NCBI GenBank assembly: GCA_045542315.1
Contig: JAZQKU010000012.1
Location: forward strand, 1 to 46,746
Origin: RGIG5299 sp045542315
Lineage (GTDB): Bacteria; Bacillota; Clostridia; Oscillospirales; RGIG5299
DNA length: 46,746 bases
Reading direction: 5' to 3'
Below the pieces are notes generated by a model. The model saw nothing but the letters and a program-made list of their open reading frames with translations. It did not search any database and was not told where the DNA came from. Below, one piece after another: positions 6,923 through 14,482 of this stretch. The position numbers and the translations under genes are program-made. The stretch's first letter is position 1. The number at the start of each line of letters is the position of its first letter.

Positions 6923-8743
6923 TTGGTAAGAAACGACATAAGAAACGTTGCGATCATCGCTCACGTTGACCACGGAAAGACCACTCTCGTTGATGTGCTT
7001 TTAAAGCAGTCGGGTGTCTTTCGCGACAATCAGGTGGTTGCCGAAAGAGTTATGGACTCAAACGATCTCGAAAAAGAGAGAGGCATAACAATTCTTTCTA
7101 AAAACACCTCGGTAATCTACAAGGATATAAAGATAAATATCATCGACACCCCCGGTCACGCCGATTTCGGCGGCGAGGTGGAGCGCGTGCTTAAAATGGT
7201 AAGCGGAGTTTTGCTCCTCGTTGACGCGGCGGAGGGCCCGATGCCCCAGACCCGCTTCGTGCTTCAGAAGGCACTCGATCTCGGTCTTAAGGTAATCGTA
7301 GTTATCAATAAGGTCGATAAGCCCGACGCGCGAATCACCGAGGTACACGACGAGGTTCTGGAGCTGTTTTTAGAGCTTAACGCAACCGTCGAGCAGCTCG
7401 ACAGCCCCTTCATCTTCTGCTCGGGAAGAAGCGGCACCGCCTCTTTTCTCCCCGATAAGCAGACCGAGAATATGACACCTCTTTTCGATACTATCATAAA
7501 CTATATTGATCCCCCCGAGGGCGACGAAAACGCACCCCTCCAGATGCTCATCTCATCCCTTGACTATTCCGACTATATCGGCAGAATCGGCGTTGGCAGA
7601 ATTGAGCGCGGCGTGCTTAAAGCAAACTCCGACGTTTACGTTTGCAACTATCATAACGAATACGCTCCCTATAAGGCGAGAATAAACACCGTTTCAACCT
7701 TCTCGGGTCTTGGAAAGACGGGCGTTGAATCGGCAACCGTCGGCGATATCGTTTCGCTTTCGGGCATCGAGGAGCTTACGATAGGCGATACGGTATGCAG
7801 TGCCGACGACATAGCCCCCATTCCCTTCGTTAAGATTTCCGAGCCCACCGTTGAAATGAACTTTATGGTAAACGACAGTCCGTTTGCGGGCAGAGAGGGA
7901 AAATTCGTCACCTCAAGACATCTTCGCGAGCGTCTTTACCGCGAGCTTTTGAAGGACGTTTCCTTGAAGGTATATGACACCGACTCCACCGAATGCTTCA
8001 AGGTTATGGGCAGAGGCGAAATGCATCTTTCTATCCTTATCGAAACGATGCGCCGCGAGGGCTACGAATTTCAGGTTTCAAGCCCCACCGTTATCATAAG
8101 AGAGATCGACGGCGTTAAATGCGAGCCTATCGAGGAGGTCACCGTTGACGTACCCGACGAATACGTCGGCTCGGTAATCGAAAAGCTCGGCAGACGCAAG
8201 GCTGAAATGGTAGCTTCAATTCCCATGGGAGGCAGAACAAGGCTTACCTTCTACGTTCCCTCGAGAGGTCTTTTCGGATACAGAAACGAATTCCTCACCG
8301 ATACCCGAGGCAAGGGCATTCTGAATACCATATTCCATTCCTACGAGCCCTACCGAGGTGAGATCCCCATGCGCTCCGCAGGCGCTCTTATCGCCTTTGA
8401 ATCGGGCGAGTCGATCACCTACGGTCTTTTCAATGCTCAAGAGCGCGGCAAGCTCTTTATCGGCCCCGGTGTTCCCGTCTATGCGGGTATGGTAGTCGGT
8501 TCTTCTCCGAAGGGCGACGATATTGCCGTAAACGTCTGCAAGAAAAAGCAGCAGACCAATATGCGCGCCGCAGGTAAGGACGACGCCTTAAGGCTCGTTC
8601 CCCATCAGCGCTTAAGCCTTGAGGAAAGCCTTGAGTTTATGAGCGACGACGAGCTTTTGGAGGTAACTCCCAAAAACATAAGAATAAGAAAGAGAATACT
8701 CGACCACGCGCAGAGAATGCGTATTGCGGCCCACAATAAATAA
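6923..8743 (+). CDS. typA: ribosome-associated GTPase TypA/BipA
   Basis: TypA (BipA) is a translational GTPase of the EF-G/LepA family that acts on ribosome assembly and stress adaptation. The 606 residues match the family length (about 605-615). Visible motifs: G1 AHVDHGKTT (13-21), the switch RGITIL, G3 DTPGHADFGGEVER, and G4 NKVDKPDAR, followed by the EF-Tu domain 2, the EF-G-like domains and the TypA-specific C-terminus ending RKRILDHAQRM. The start is a TTG at 6923, with AAAAGGAAG before it; translation begins MVRNDIRNVAIIAHVDHGK, which fits the family, and no ATG fits. It is followed after 14 bp by the PII-like gene. Confidence 0.96.
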   Translation: MVRNDIRNVAIIAHVDHGKTTLVDVLLKQSGVFRDNQVVAERVMDSNDLEKERGITILSKNTSVIYKDIKINIIDTPGHADFGGEVERVLKMVSGVLLLVDAAEGPMPQTRFVLQKALDLGLKVIVVINKVDKPDARITEVHDEVLELFLELNATVEQLDSPFIFCSGRSGTASFLPDKQTENMTPLFDTIINYIDPPEGDENAPLQMLISSLDYSDYIGRIGVGRIERGVLKANSDVYVCNYHNEYAPYKARINTVSTFSGLGKTGVESATVGDIVSLSGIEELTIGDTVCSADDIAPIPFVKISEPTVEMNFMVNDSPFAGREGKFVTSRHLRERLYRELLKDVSLKVYDTDSTECFKVMGRGEMHLSILIETMRREGYEFQVSSPTVIIREIDGVKCEPIEEVTVDVPDEYVGSVIEKLGRRKAEMVASIPMGGRTRLTFYVPSRGLFGYRNEFLTDTRGKGILNTIFHSYEPYRGEIPMRSAGALIAFESGESITYGLFNAQERGKLFIGPGVPVYAGMVVGSSPKGDDIAVNVCKKKQQTNMRAAGKDDALRLVPHQRLSLEESLEFMSDDELLEVTPKNIRIRKRILDHAQRMRIAAHNK

Positions 8744-8757
8744 GGAGGAAAATTATA

Positions 8758-9096
8758 ATGAAAGTAATGTTAACCATCGTCTTGAACAAGACAAGCTGCT
8801 TTGATACTCTTTTACACGAGTTCACTCAGCACAACATCTACGGAGCGACCATTTTCGATTCAACCGGTATGGCCCACGCCCTTTATCAGGAGGACGAGAT
8901 AAGCTTTACCACCGCCTTCCGTATGTTCCTTAACCCCGAAAGAGAAAAGAGCAAGATAATCTTCCTCGTAACCGACGAGGACAGAATTCCCGCTATCTCG
9001 AAGGTAGTCAACGACGTAACGGGCGGTCTCGATAAGCCCGACACCGGAATCATGTTTGCGGTGCCCGTAAGCTACGTGGAGGGTCTTAAGTTCTGA
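8758..9096 (+). CDS. PII-like signalling protein paired with a cation antiporter
   Basis: A 112-residue protein with the PII/GlnB fold pattern: a beta-alpha-beta start (MKVMLTIVLNKTSCFDTLLHEFTQHNIYGAT), an altered T-loop region, and the C-terminal element VVNDVTGGLDKPDTGIMFAVPVSYVEGL that recalls the GTGkIFV part of PII. The uridylylated T-loop tyrosine of classical PII is not evident, so it is better placed with PII-like proteins that regulate transporters by binding nucleotides or other small ligands. Its stop and the antiporter ATG are one base apart, which suggests it controls that antiporter. A strong ribosome site (AAGGAGGA) precedes the ATG. The ligand is unknown. Confidence 0.7.
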   Translation: MKVMLTIVLNKTSCFDTLLHEFTQHNIYGATIFDSTGMAHALYQEDEISFTTAFRMFLNPEREKSKIIFLVTDEDRIPAISKVVNDVTGGLDKPDTGIMFAVPVSYVEGLKF

Positions 9097-9097
9097 A

Positions 9098-10339
9098 ATG
9101 AGTACTACACTTGAAATCATACTCGGCATTTCGATTCTGATTGCCGTGTCTTTAGCTGTGGGACGACTCGCGAAACTCGTCCACCTTCCCAACGTAACCG
9201 CTTACCTTGTTGCAGGTCTTTTAGTAGGCCCCTCCTGCTTTAAGTTTTTAAGCCACGACGTTATTGAAAGCTTCTCCATTCTCACCACCGTAGCGCTCGG
9301 CTTCATTGCCTTCTCGATAGGCGGCGAGTTCAAGATCCAGAACATAAAGAGGATCGGCGGAAAGGTTATAACGATAACCTTTTTCCAGGCGCTCACGACC
9401 GTTTTGTTCGTTGACGTCGGTCTTCTTATTCTTGCGGCATTCGGTCTTGCATCTGTTCCCGAGGCAATAGTTCTCGGAGCAATAGCCACCGCAACCGCTC
9501 CCGCCGCAACTCTTATGGTCGTTAAGCAGTATAAGGCAAAGGGTCCCGTTACCGAGGCGCTCTTGCCCGTCGTTGCACTTGACGACGCTATCGGCCTTAT
9601 GATATTCGCCATATCGAATTCTATCGCAATGGCTATCCACTCCGACGCCGGCATAAGCGTTAAAACGATCCTTATAGATCCCCTTTTGGAGATAGTACTT
9701 TCTCTCGGAGTAGGTCTTGTAATCGGTGTTATTCTCGCAGTGGTCATCCGCTTCTTCCACTCAAGAAGCAATAAGCTCTGCCTTATGATAGTTTCGGTTT
9801 TCTCAGGCGTAGGCGCATCCATTGCCTTTGATGAGCTTTTGGGAATTCCGCTTTCTTCACTTCTCGTCTGCATGATGATAGGCGCAGCGTTTTGCAATCT
9901 CAAGGACGATGCGGTTACCATCATGGAGGGCTCGGAGAGATGGACTCCTCCTCTCTTCCTTCTCTTCTTTGCAATCTCGGGTGCCGAGCTTAATCTCGCC
10001 ACCGTCCTTTCGGTAGGTGTGGTAGGTATCGTTTACCTTGCAACCCGTTCCGCAGGTAAATGGTTCGGCGCATTCCTCGGTGCAACCGTTACCAAGGCCG
10101 ACACGAATATAAGAAAATATCTCGGCGTTGCGCTTTTACCCCAGGCCGGTGTTGCGATCGGTATGTCGCAGATAGTTGCGGCGACCTTCCCCGATATCGC
10201 TTCAACCGTTACCACCGTTGTTTTGTGTGCAACCCTCATTTACGAGCTCTTCGGCCCGGTACTTACAAAGATCGCTCTCCAGAAGGCGGGAGAGATCGTA
10301 AAGCCCGAAAAGAAAAAGAAACAGCCCGAAACGAAATAA
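9098..10339 (+). CDS. cation:proton antiporter, CPA2 (KefB/NapA) family
   Basis: The 413 residues contain about 12-13 transmembrane segments and the CPA2 hallmarks: the discontinuous helix region TATAPAAT (131-138) and the ion-binding pair D162-D163 in ALDDAIGLM. Two adjacent Asp residues are typical of electrogenic Na+/H+ exchangers; K+/H+ members often have other residues. There is no C-terminal TrkA-N domain, unlike KefB/KefC; instead a short Lys-rich tail ends in EKKKKQPETK. The missing regulatory domain may be replaced by the PII-like protein encoded just upstream. Probably transcribed from the typA promoter. The gene now ends against the AT-rich insert. Confidence 0.88.
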   Translation: MSTTLEIILGISILIAVSLAVGRLAKLVHLPNVTAYLVAGLLVGPSCFKFLSHDVIESFSILTTVALGFIAFSIGGEFKIQNIKRIGGKVITITFFQALTTVLFVDVGLLILAAFGLASVPEAIVLGAIATATAPAATLMVVKQYKAKGPVTEALLPVVALDDAIGLMIFAISNSIAMAIHSDAGISVKTILIDPLLEIVLSLGVGLVIGVILAVVIRFFHSRSNKLCLMIVSVFSGVGASIAFDELLGIPLSSLLVCMMIGAAFCNLKDDAVTIMEGSERWTPPLFLLFFAISGAELNLATVLSVGVVGIVYLATRSAGKWFGAFLGATVTKADTNIRKYLGVALLPQAGVAIGMSQIVAATFPDIASTVTTVVLCATLIYELFGPVLTKIALQKAGEIVKPEKKKKQPETK

Positions 10340-10360
10340 AACACAAAAAATCTCACCCTT

Positions 10361-10400
10361 TGGCGTGATACTCTTAACGGAGTATCACGCCAGTTTTATT
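10361..10400 (+). terminator. strong hairpin at the left end of the insert, acting as terminator for the antiporter unit
   Basis: TGGCGTGATACTC (10361-10373) and GAGTATCACGCCA (10380-10392) form a perfect 13-bp stem with loop TTAACG, followed by GTTTTATT. It could replace the terminator that the insertion split. Confidence 0.6.
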
Positions 10401-10556
10401 CGCCTACGGCGAGTTGTATTGCTACGCAGTGATATTCGGCTTACGCCGAGTGATATTCGCTACGCGAGTTTTGTGGCGAATAAAATATCACTGAAGCTGT
10501 AAGGCTTCAATATCACTATTGAGATAGCAATAATATCACTCCGACGTAAGTCGGAA
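10394..10556. repeat. mirrored array of small hairpins spaced by GTGATATT / AATATCAC units
   Basis: TTTTATTCGCC (10394-10404) is the exact reverse complement of GGCGAATAAAA (10475-10485), closing a large stem. Inside it lie short hairpins: CGCC-TAC-GGCG, GC-TAC-GC, CGGC-TTAC-GCCG, CGC-TAC-GCG, separated by AGTGATATT-like units. After the closing arm come three more: GAAGC-GCTTC, ATTG-CAAT and CCGAC-GTAA-GTCGG. These are separated by the reverse complement AATATCACT (three copies). The two halves thus carry the spacer in opposite orientation. The same GTGATATT also forms the ribosome site of the downstream gene (10602-10609). I recall similar arrays near four-helix-bundle genes in other Clostridia, but could not check. 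Confidence 0.7.
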
Positions 10557-10562
10557 TATAAC

Positions 10563-10591
10563 TTGACTAACCGTAGATCTTATTGTATAAT
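10563..10591 (+). promoter_or_regulatory. sigma-A promoter of the four-helix-bundle gene
   Basis: TTGACT (10563-10568), 17-bp spacer, TATAAT (10586-10591), only 18 bp before the ATG, so the leader would be very short. Confidence 0.8.
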
Positions 10592-10609
10592 ATTGGTAGA
10601 GGTGATATT

Positions 10610-10966
10610 ATGTCAAACAGCATTTTAAGGGATAAAGCGAAGGATTTTGCTAAAAACATTGTTTTTCTCTGCCGTAATATGAAAGCAGAACACAAGGAAA
10701 CTGTTTTGATAAATCAATTATTACGTTCCGGTACCTCTATTGGAGCAAATATACACGAGGCACAGTATGCCCAAGGCACAAAGGATTTCATATCAAAGCT
10801 TGAAATAGCGCAGAAAGAATGCTATGAAACCGAGTATTGGCTTGAACTTTTGTTTGAAACTGGTTGTATAGAAGAAACTATTTATAAATCAATTCAAAAT
10901 GATTGCGGTGCTATACGCAGAATGCTAATATCCTCGCTAAATACAATCAAAGCAAAACAAGAGTAG
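10610..10966 (+). CDS. four-helix-bundle protein (23S rRNA intervening-sequence / S23 family)
   Basis: The 118 residues match the small four-helix-bundle family first found in intervening sequences of 23S rRNA genes: LRDKAKDFAKNIVFLCR, then LINQLLRSGTSIGANIHEA, then DFISKLEIAQKECYETEYWLELLFETG, then AIRRMLISSLNTIK. Members include free-standing copies and the Avd accessory protein of diversity-generating retroelements; no reverse transcriptase or rRNA is present here. The family forms pentamers and is thought to bind nucleic acid; the function of free-standing copies is unknown. ATG at 10610 was chosen because AGAGGTGAT sits before it and the promoter -10 box overlaps any upstream start. It lies just after the hairpin array and is AT-rich. 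Confidence 0.85.
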   Translation: MSNSILRDKAKDFAKNIVFLCRNMKAEHKETVLINQLLRSGTSIGANIHEAQYAQGTKDFISKLEIAQKECYETEYWLELLFETGCIEETIYKSIQNDCGAIRRMLISSLNTIKAKQE

Positions 10967-11054
10967 GGGTATGGGCTTTGCCCGAAGCATTTGTAATACA
11001 AAGGCGAAACTGGCGATAAAATGGTGCGATAAGAATTTGACGGAGGTTATTTAT

Positions 11055-11450
11055 ATGAAAAAGTTGATAGTATTAGCTGGTTCTTTGTTGTTGATTGCAT
11101 TGATGTTTTTCTCTCTTTCTTCCTGTTCTAAGGTTGAAATAGAAGCAGGTGAAACAACGGCAGTATTTCGATATGGAGATGCCGATATAACTAAACCATT
11201 GTCTGACGAAGATTCCGAGATTGTAAGAGAAATATTTAATGGAAAGAATCTGTACTCAGATTCTCCCTCTTGTGGTTTTAGTGAAAATGTGGCTCTTATA
11301 ATAGACGGTGCTCCTTACTGTGTTGCTTGCGATGATTGTGGAAAAATATATAATATTGAAAAAGACAAGTATTTCAATTTGAGCGACAAGGAGAATGAAA
11401 TCCTTCGCAGTTTGCTTCTAGAATACGGCTTTACATTTCCTTGTGTTTGA
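11055..11450 (+). CDS. small lipoprotein of unknown function
   Basis: A 131-residue protein whose N-terminus is a lipoprotein signal (MKKLIVLAGSLLLIALMFFS, lipobox LSSC with Cys 24), so it should be anchored to the outer face of the membrane. The mature part is acidic. It contains PSCGFSENVALIIDG and a Cys cluster CVACDDCGKIY, with a final Cys near the C-terminus (FPCV). The two close CxxC-like pairs could bind metal or form disulfides. I do not recognise the family. The ATG at 11055 has CGGAGG before it; in-frame extension upstream lacks a ribosome site. It is the second gene of the AT-rich insert and probably cotranscribed with the four-helix-bundle gene. Confidence 0.65.
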   Translation: MKKLIVLAGSLLLIALMFFSLSSCSKVEIEAGETTAVFRYGDADITKPLSDEDSEIVREIFNGKNLYSDSPSCGFSENVALIIDGAPYCVACDDCGKIYNIEKDKYFNLSDKENEILRSLLLEYGFTFPCV

Positions 11451-11480
11451 TAAATTCCAATTTGTTAAACACAATAAAAC

Positions 11481-11521
11481 AACCCCCGACAGACCTTCAA
11501 AAATCTGTCGGGGTTAATTAT
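11481..11521 (+). terminator. terminator of the insert genes
   Basis: CCCCGACAGA and TCTGTCGGGG (within 11481-11515) form a 10-bp stem around CCTTCAAAAA, followed by TTAATTATTTGTTTT. Confidence 0.75.
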
Positions 11522-11613
11522 TTGTTTTCCGCGGAGCAAATCTGCGCTATATAAGCAAACTGATTCGTAATTTCTCCGCTAAGAACATCACCCTTTATGG
11601 GGTGAGATTTTTT

Positions 11614-12003
11614 TCATTCCTTTAACTGCTTTAAGGCGTCAAGAAGCTTTTCGGGAAGCGGTACTCCCATTTTCCCTGCATTTTCAAGCACCGAAAGTCC
11701 CTCGTTTGCAATCATAAAATAGCAAAAGGCGGTTTTGAATATAAAATCGGTCTCAAGCAGACGGTCAACCATTACCGCAACCACCACGCAACAAAGTATC
11801 ACTATCTTTTTAAGTATTCCCAAAAGTCCTATGCTGCTTGAAAGGGTCTTGGTGTATGCTGCCGCAACTATTCCGGTTATATAGTCAAGCACTATAAAAA
11901 CAAGGAGAGTAACGACAGAAACGTCTATACCGCCAAAGATATAGGTTATGAAGGTGCAAATCGCCGCAAAGATGCCCTTTAATGCGATCATCAAGCCGTT
12001 CAT
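11614..12003 (-). CDS. phage holin family protein (Cp-1/toxin-secretion type)
   Basis: A 129-residue membrane protein with about three to four hydrophobic helices and the pattern of the phage holin family 4: GIDVSVVTLLVFIVLDYITGIVAA (about 26-49), then SSIGLLGILKKIVILCCVVVAVMVD, then FCYFMIANEGLSVLENAGKMGVPLPEKL. Holins open the membrane at the end of a lytic cycle. No endolysin gene is next to it, which is unusual. Its ATG overlaps the stop of the coiled-coil gene by 4 bp. It is the last gene of the particle operon and ends in the right half of the split terminator. Confidence 0.82.
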   Translation of the reverse strand: MNGLMIALKGIFAAICTFITYIFGGIDVSVVTLLVFIVLDYITGIVAAAYTKTLSSSIGLLGILKKIVILCCVVVAVMVDRLLETDFIFKTAFCYFMIANEGLSVLENAGKMGVPLPEKLLDALKQLKE

Positions 12004-12785
12004 GCAACGTCCTCCTCGCTTAAGTATAGCATCTTTCTTACCCTTTCGATATCCGCCTCGGAGAAAAGTCCGCTTTGCTTCATAAGTCCGAATTCCCTTA
12101 TAAGCAGGCTTTTATACGCCGTACCCTTATAGGTGGAATTCTTTATCATATTGTCGCAAAGGGTCTTTAACTCCTTATCCGAAAGAGTACCCTCCTTTGC
12201 CTCTTCCTCGTTTTTCTTCATTTCGAGATATTCGGCGTTTAAACGGTTCTTTATTTCGTCAAGCTTTACTCGGGTGTCCGAAATGAGCTTCTGCTCCGCA
12301 TTTTTGAGAGCCTCCTCCTCGTATTCCTTAAGAAGCTCGCGCTCTCTTTCCTCTGCCGCCGCCTTGTTTTCAAGCGCCATCACCGTTTCCTTAAGCTCGT
12401 TTTCGTTTATTCCCTTTTGAATAACTGCCTTTTCGAGATAGTCCTTTGTATCCTCCCGCGCTTCCCTTCCGGTAACGCCGCCATAAACGTTTTTAAGCTC
12501 GTTTATACGGGAGCTGTTTTTCAAATCGGCCTCGTCGGCATAAAATCTTGAGGTCGCCTCCCTTTTCGCCGCCCTTTTATCGGAGATAAGTTCGCTTGCC
12601 GCAGCCGCACTCTCGTCGTTTATCCTTTTCTTTTTAAGCTCCGACTCGGCTCGGAGCTTTTTAACCGCCGCCGAAAGTGACGAAACGGCGCTTTTTGCCT
12701 TTTCCTTTTCATTTATTTTCTTATTTTCGCCAAGCTTTGAAGCAAGCTCGTTGATATCATTTAAAACAGCGTTGTTTTTTTTCAT
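12000..12785 (-). CDS. long coiled-coil protein of the phage-like locus
   Basis: The 261 residues are very rich in Lys, Glu and Ala with heptad-like spacing across about residues 20-200 (for example EKAKSAVSSLSAAVKKLRAE and EEALKNAEQKLISDTRVKLD), so a long coiled coil is likely. The C-terminal 60 residues (LCDNMIKNSTYKGTAYKSLL, then FSEADIERVRKMLYLSEED) look globular. I do not recognise the family. Its place after the nozzle gene and before the holin is where short-tailed phages encode tail needle or ejection proteins. That is an inference from position only. Start ATG at 12785, ribosome site AGGAAG. Confidence 0.6.
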   Translation of the reverse strand: MKKNNAVLNDINELASKLGENKKINEKEKAKSAVSSLSAAVKKLRAESELKKKRINDESAAAASELISDKRAAKREATSRFYADEADLKNSSRINELKNVYGGVTGREAREDTKDYLEKAVIQKGINENELKETVMALENKAAAEERERELLKEYEEEALKNAEQKLISDTRVKLDEIKNRLNAEYLEMKKNEEEAKEGTLSDKELKTLCDNMIKNSTYKGTAYKSLLIREFGLMKQSGLFSEADIERVRKMLYLSEEDVA

Positions 12786-12796
12786 TTCTTCACTTC

Positions 12797-14482
12797 CTAT
12801 CTTCTGTTTTTCGTATAAAGCTTTGCCGCCGCTATGCCAAGCTCGTCAATCTGCAGGTCCTCACCCTCATTTTTGGAGCGTATCAGCACCCCAAGGCTGT
12901 AAAACCTTTCCTTCTTTGCTTTGATCCTGATGATTTTTTCGCTTTTTGCAAATCCCGTTTTTATCGTGTAGGTGATCGGTTCTTCGGAGATATCGCCTAT
13001 TACCGATATTTCTCCTCCGTTATAGGCCTCAGTTTTTAAAAAAATGTCGGTAAGCTGCTTCTTGCGAAAGGGTGTATTGAAGTCAATTCCCTCGAGGTAG
13101 CAATATGCATCTACCGGTCTTCTTTCACCGTTTGGTGTGAGATCGTCGTAAATTTCGGAAAATTTACACAGATATCCGTTTGAATCAATAAAGGCGATCT
13201 CTGTGCCCTGCTCAAAAATACAAGAGGCGGAAATGCCCTCAAGGGTGTAAAAAATATCGTTTTTATAGTTCCAGACCAGAATCAGCCCGTCCGCCGTGAC
13301 CCACAGCTCGTTTTTCGTCTTTATATTGAAAACATTTTTAAAGCCCGCTCTTTTCAGGGTTGCCGATACCCTATCGCTCAAGCAAACCACGTTTTTCTCG
13401 CTTTTTTCAACAGTCGAGGCAATTTTTTCAAGCCTTGAATTCGTTAAAAAAACAGGGGCATTGTTTGCAATAACCGCTTTTCCCTCCAACACCCGCACTC
13501 CGTCGTTAAGAAGCGAAAGAGGATAGGAAACGTCGCCGTTTTCGGAAATACGCAAGCTGCTTGCATATATTCCCGATGAGGAAAATATTATCATCTGTCC
13601 GTAATGGCAGACGATATCGTAAATAAATCCCGATGAGCCAACCTCGTCGGAGTTGTCGATGGGGAAATAGTTTACCTTTCCGCCATTCGAATAATAGCGT
13701 CGGTTGCTTTCAGAATTCCACAAAAAGAGGTCGCTTTCAAGAGTTCCTCCGAAAAAGACCGCATTATCGCAGCTTATAATTTCATTTCCGTTTCCGAAAA
13801 GCTCTCCCGCGCGGTAGGTCGCCTTCAGCTTTACTCCCTCCGGTAACGGCGGCGAAACGGTAAAGCTTCCGTTTTCACCGAGAGTCGCGCTTACCGAATA
13901 TCTGCACTCTACCGTCAGATCGGAAACATTTTTGTATTTCAAAAAATACGGCGTGGTGCCGTCTGATATGAATTCCTCCGAAACAAGATCCGTAAGAGCA
14001 TTTTCCTTTTCAAACGGAGTGTAGATGGCACCTGAGGGAGATTTATTTATCGCAACGGTGGGAATATAGGGTGTTTCTTCTATTATCGAAAGAGTTTTAT
14101 CAAAGCAGGTGAATTCTCCTCCTATAAGATAGAGCTTATCGTTCTTTATAAAGCATTTGCCTCTTCCCGCTTTCTTGCGGTCATATATCTTTACAAAGTT
14201 GTAGGTCTGAAAGCGGTAGCCCCAAAGCGCCGTTTCGGTGAGAACGAGAAAGGAAAAGTTGTAGTTCGTTTGCGTTTGGAAAAAAACGACCTGCAAAACC
14301 TCTCCTTCAACCGCATTTTGTGAAGCTGCGGAATATCCGTTTCGCTTTTTAAGCCTTCCGTCGTCGGTGACGATAAAATTCGCAAGGGCGCGTGCTTCCC
14401 CGGAAACGGTCTTTTGGGAATTAAGACTGTCGTTAAGCCCCAAAAATGCGGAAATCGAAACGGCGGTATCAGAAACTGCCAT
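12797..14482 (-). CDS. probable tail nozzle / head-tail stabilising protein (P22 gp10-like beta-propeller)
   Basis: The 561 residues begin with a pattern seen in nozzle proteins of short-tailed phages: a short Ala/Gly-rich strand, then GEARALANFIVTDDGRLKKRNGYSA (about residues 28-52), that is, a list of components defined from a first data line. Repeated beta-rich blades follow, such as LTETALWGYRF, CFIKNDKLYLIGGE, NAVFFGGTLESDLFLWNS and WVTADGLILVWNYKNDIFYTL, consistent with a beta-propeller. No transmembrane segment. The ATG at 14482 is chosen over a TTG at 14503 because GGAG lies 10 bp before it. It overlaps the connector gene by 14 bp. It would close the portal and form the tail tube; the fold call rests on pattern alone. 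Confidence 0.55.
   Translation of the reverse strand: MAVSDTAVSISAFLGLNDSLNSQKTVSGEARALANFIVTDDGRLKKRNGYSAASQNAVEGEVLQVVFFQTQTNYNFSFLVLTETALWGYRFQTYNFVKIYDRKKAGRGKCFIKNDKLYLIGGEFTCFDKTLSIIEETPYIPTVAINKSPSGAIYTPFEKENALTDLVSEEFISDGTTPYFLKYKNVSDLTVECRYSVSATLGENGSFTVSPPLPEGVKLKATYRAGELFGNGNEIISCDNAVFFGGTLESDLFLWNSESNRRYYSNGGKVNYFPIDNSDEVGSSGFIYDIVCHYGQMIIFSSSGIYASSLRISENGDVSYPLSLLNDGVRVLEGKAVIANNAPVFLTNSRLEKIASTVEKSEKNVVCLSDRVSATLKRAGFKNVFNIKTKNELWVTADGLILVWNYKNDIFYTLEGISASCIFEQGTEIAFIDSNGYLCKFSEIYDDLTPNGERRPVDAYCYLEGIDFNTPFRKKQLTDIFLKTEAYNGGEISVIGDISEEPITYTIKTGFAKSEKIIRIKAKKERFYSLGVLIRSKNEGEDLQIDELGIAAAKLYTKNRR

Larger units (their letters stand above)
10362..11587. mobile_element. AT-rich insert of about 1.2 kb with hairpin array, four-helix-bundle gene and lipoprotein gene
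   Basis: The segment between the 9-bp direct repeats differs from its surroundings: in 11041-11100 I count 19 of 60 bases as G or C, against 31 of 60 in 9301-9360 (antiporter) and 34 of 60 in 17041-17100 (portal). It carries its own promoter, two genes and a terminator. It encodes no transposase or integrase, so it would have to be moved in trans, and no clear terminal inverted repeat is visible. Inference: a non-autonomous mobile unit or recently acquired cassette. Confidence 0.5.
10345..11613. repeat. split bidirectional terminator: 14-bp inverted repeat and 9-bp direct repeat flanking an insert
   Basis: AAAAAATCTCACCC (10345-10358) and its exact reverse complement GGGTGAGATTTTTT (11600-11613) bracket the AT-rich insert. 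The 9-mer TCACCCTTT occurs in direct orientation at 10353-10361 and 11588-11596. Joining the left flank to the right flank at this 9-mer rebuilds one palindrome (14-bp arms around TTTATG) between the antiporter stop and the stop of the convergent holin gene. That is what a bidirectional terminator should look like. The 9-mer is therefore best read as a target-site duplication. Confidence 0.6.

Noticed and set aside
9202..10002. 266-residue minus-strand frame inside the antiporter gene
   Set aside because: Antisense shadow with Arg/Thr/Ser-rich composition typical of reverse frames of membrane proteins.
10394..10556. CRISPR array
   Set aside because: The repeats are short hairpins with differing sequences and inverted halves; there are no uniform spacers and no cas genes.
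10610..10966. Avd protein of a diversity-generating retroelement
   Set aside because: No reverse transcriptase, template repeat or variable repeat is in the neighbourhood; the fold alone does not support it.
10610..10966. Intervening sequence within a 23S rRNA gene
   Set aside because: No rRNA sequence flanks the gene; protein-coding genes lie on both sides.
10362..11587. Insertion sequence with terminal inverted repeats
   Set aside because: Apart from a weak TTARCGGAG similarity near both ends at unequal distances, no terminal repeats and no transposase are visible, so it is reported only as an insert.
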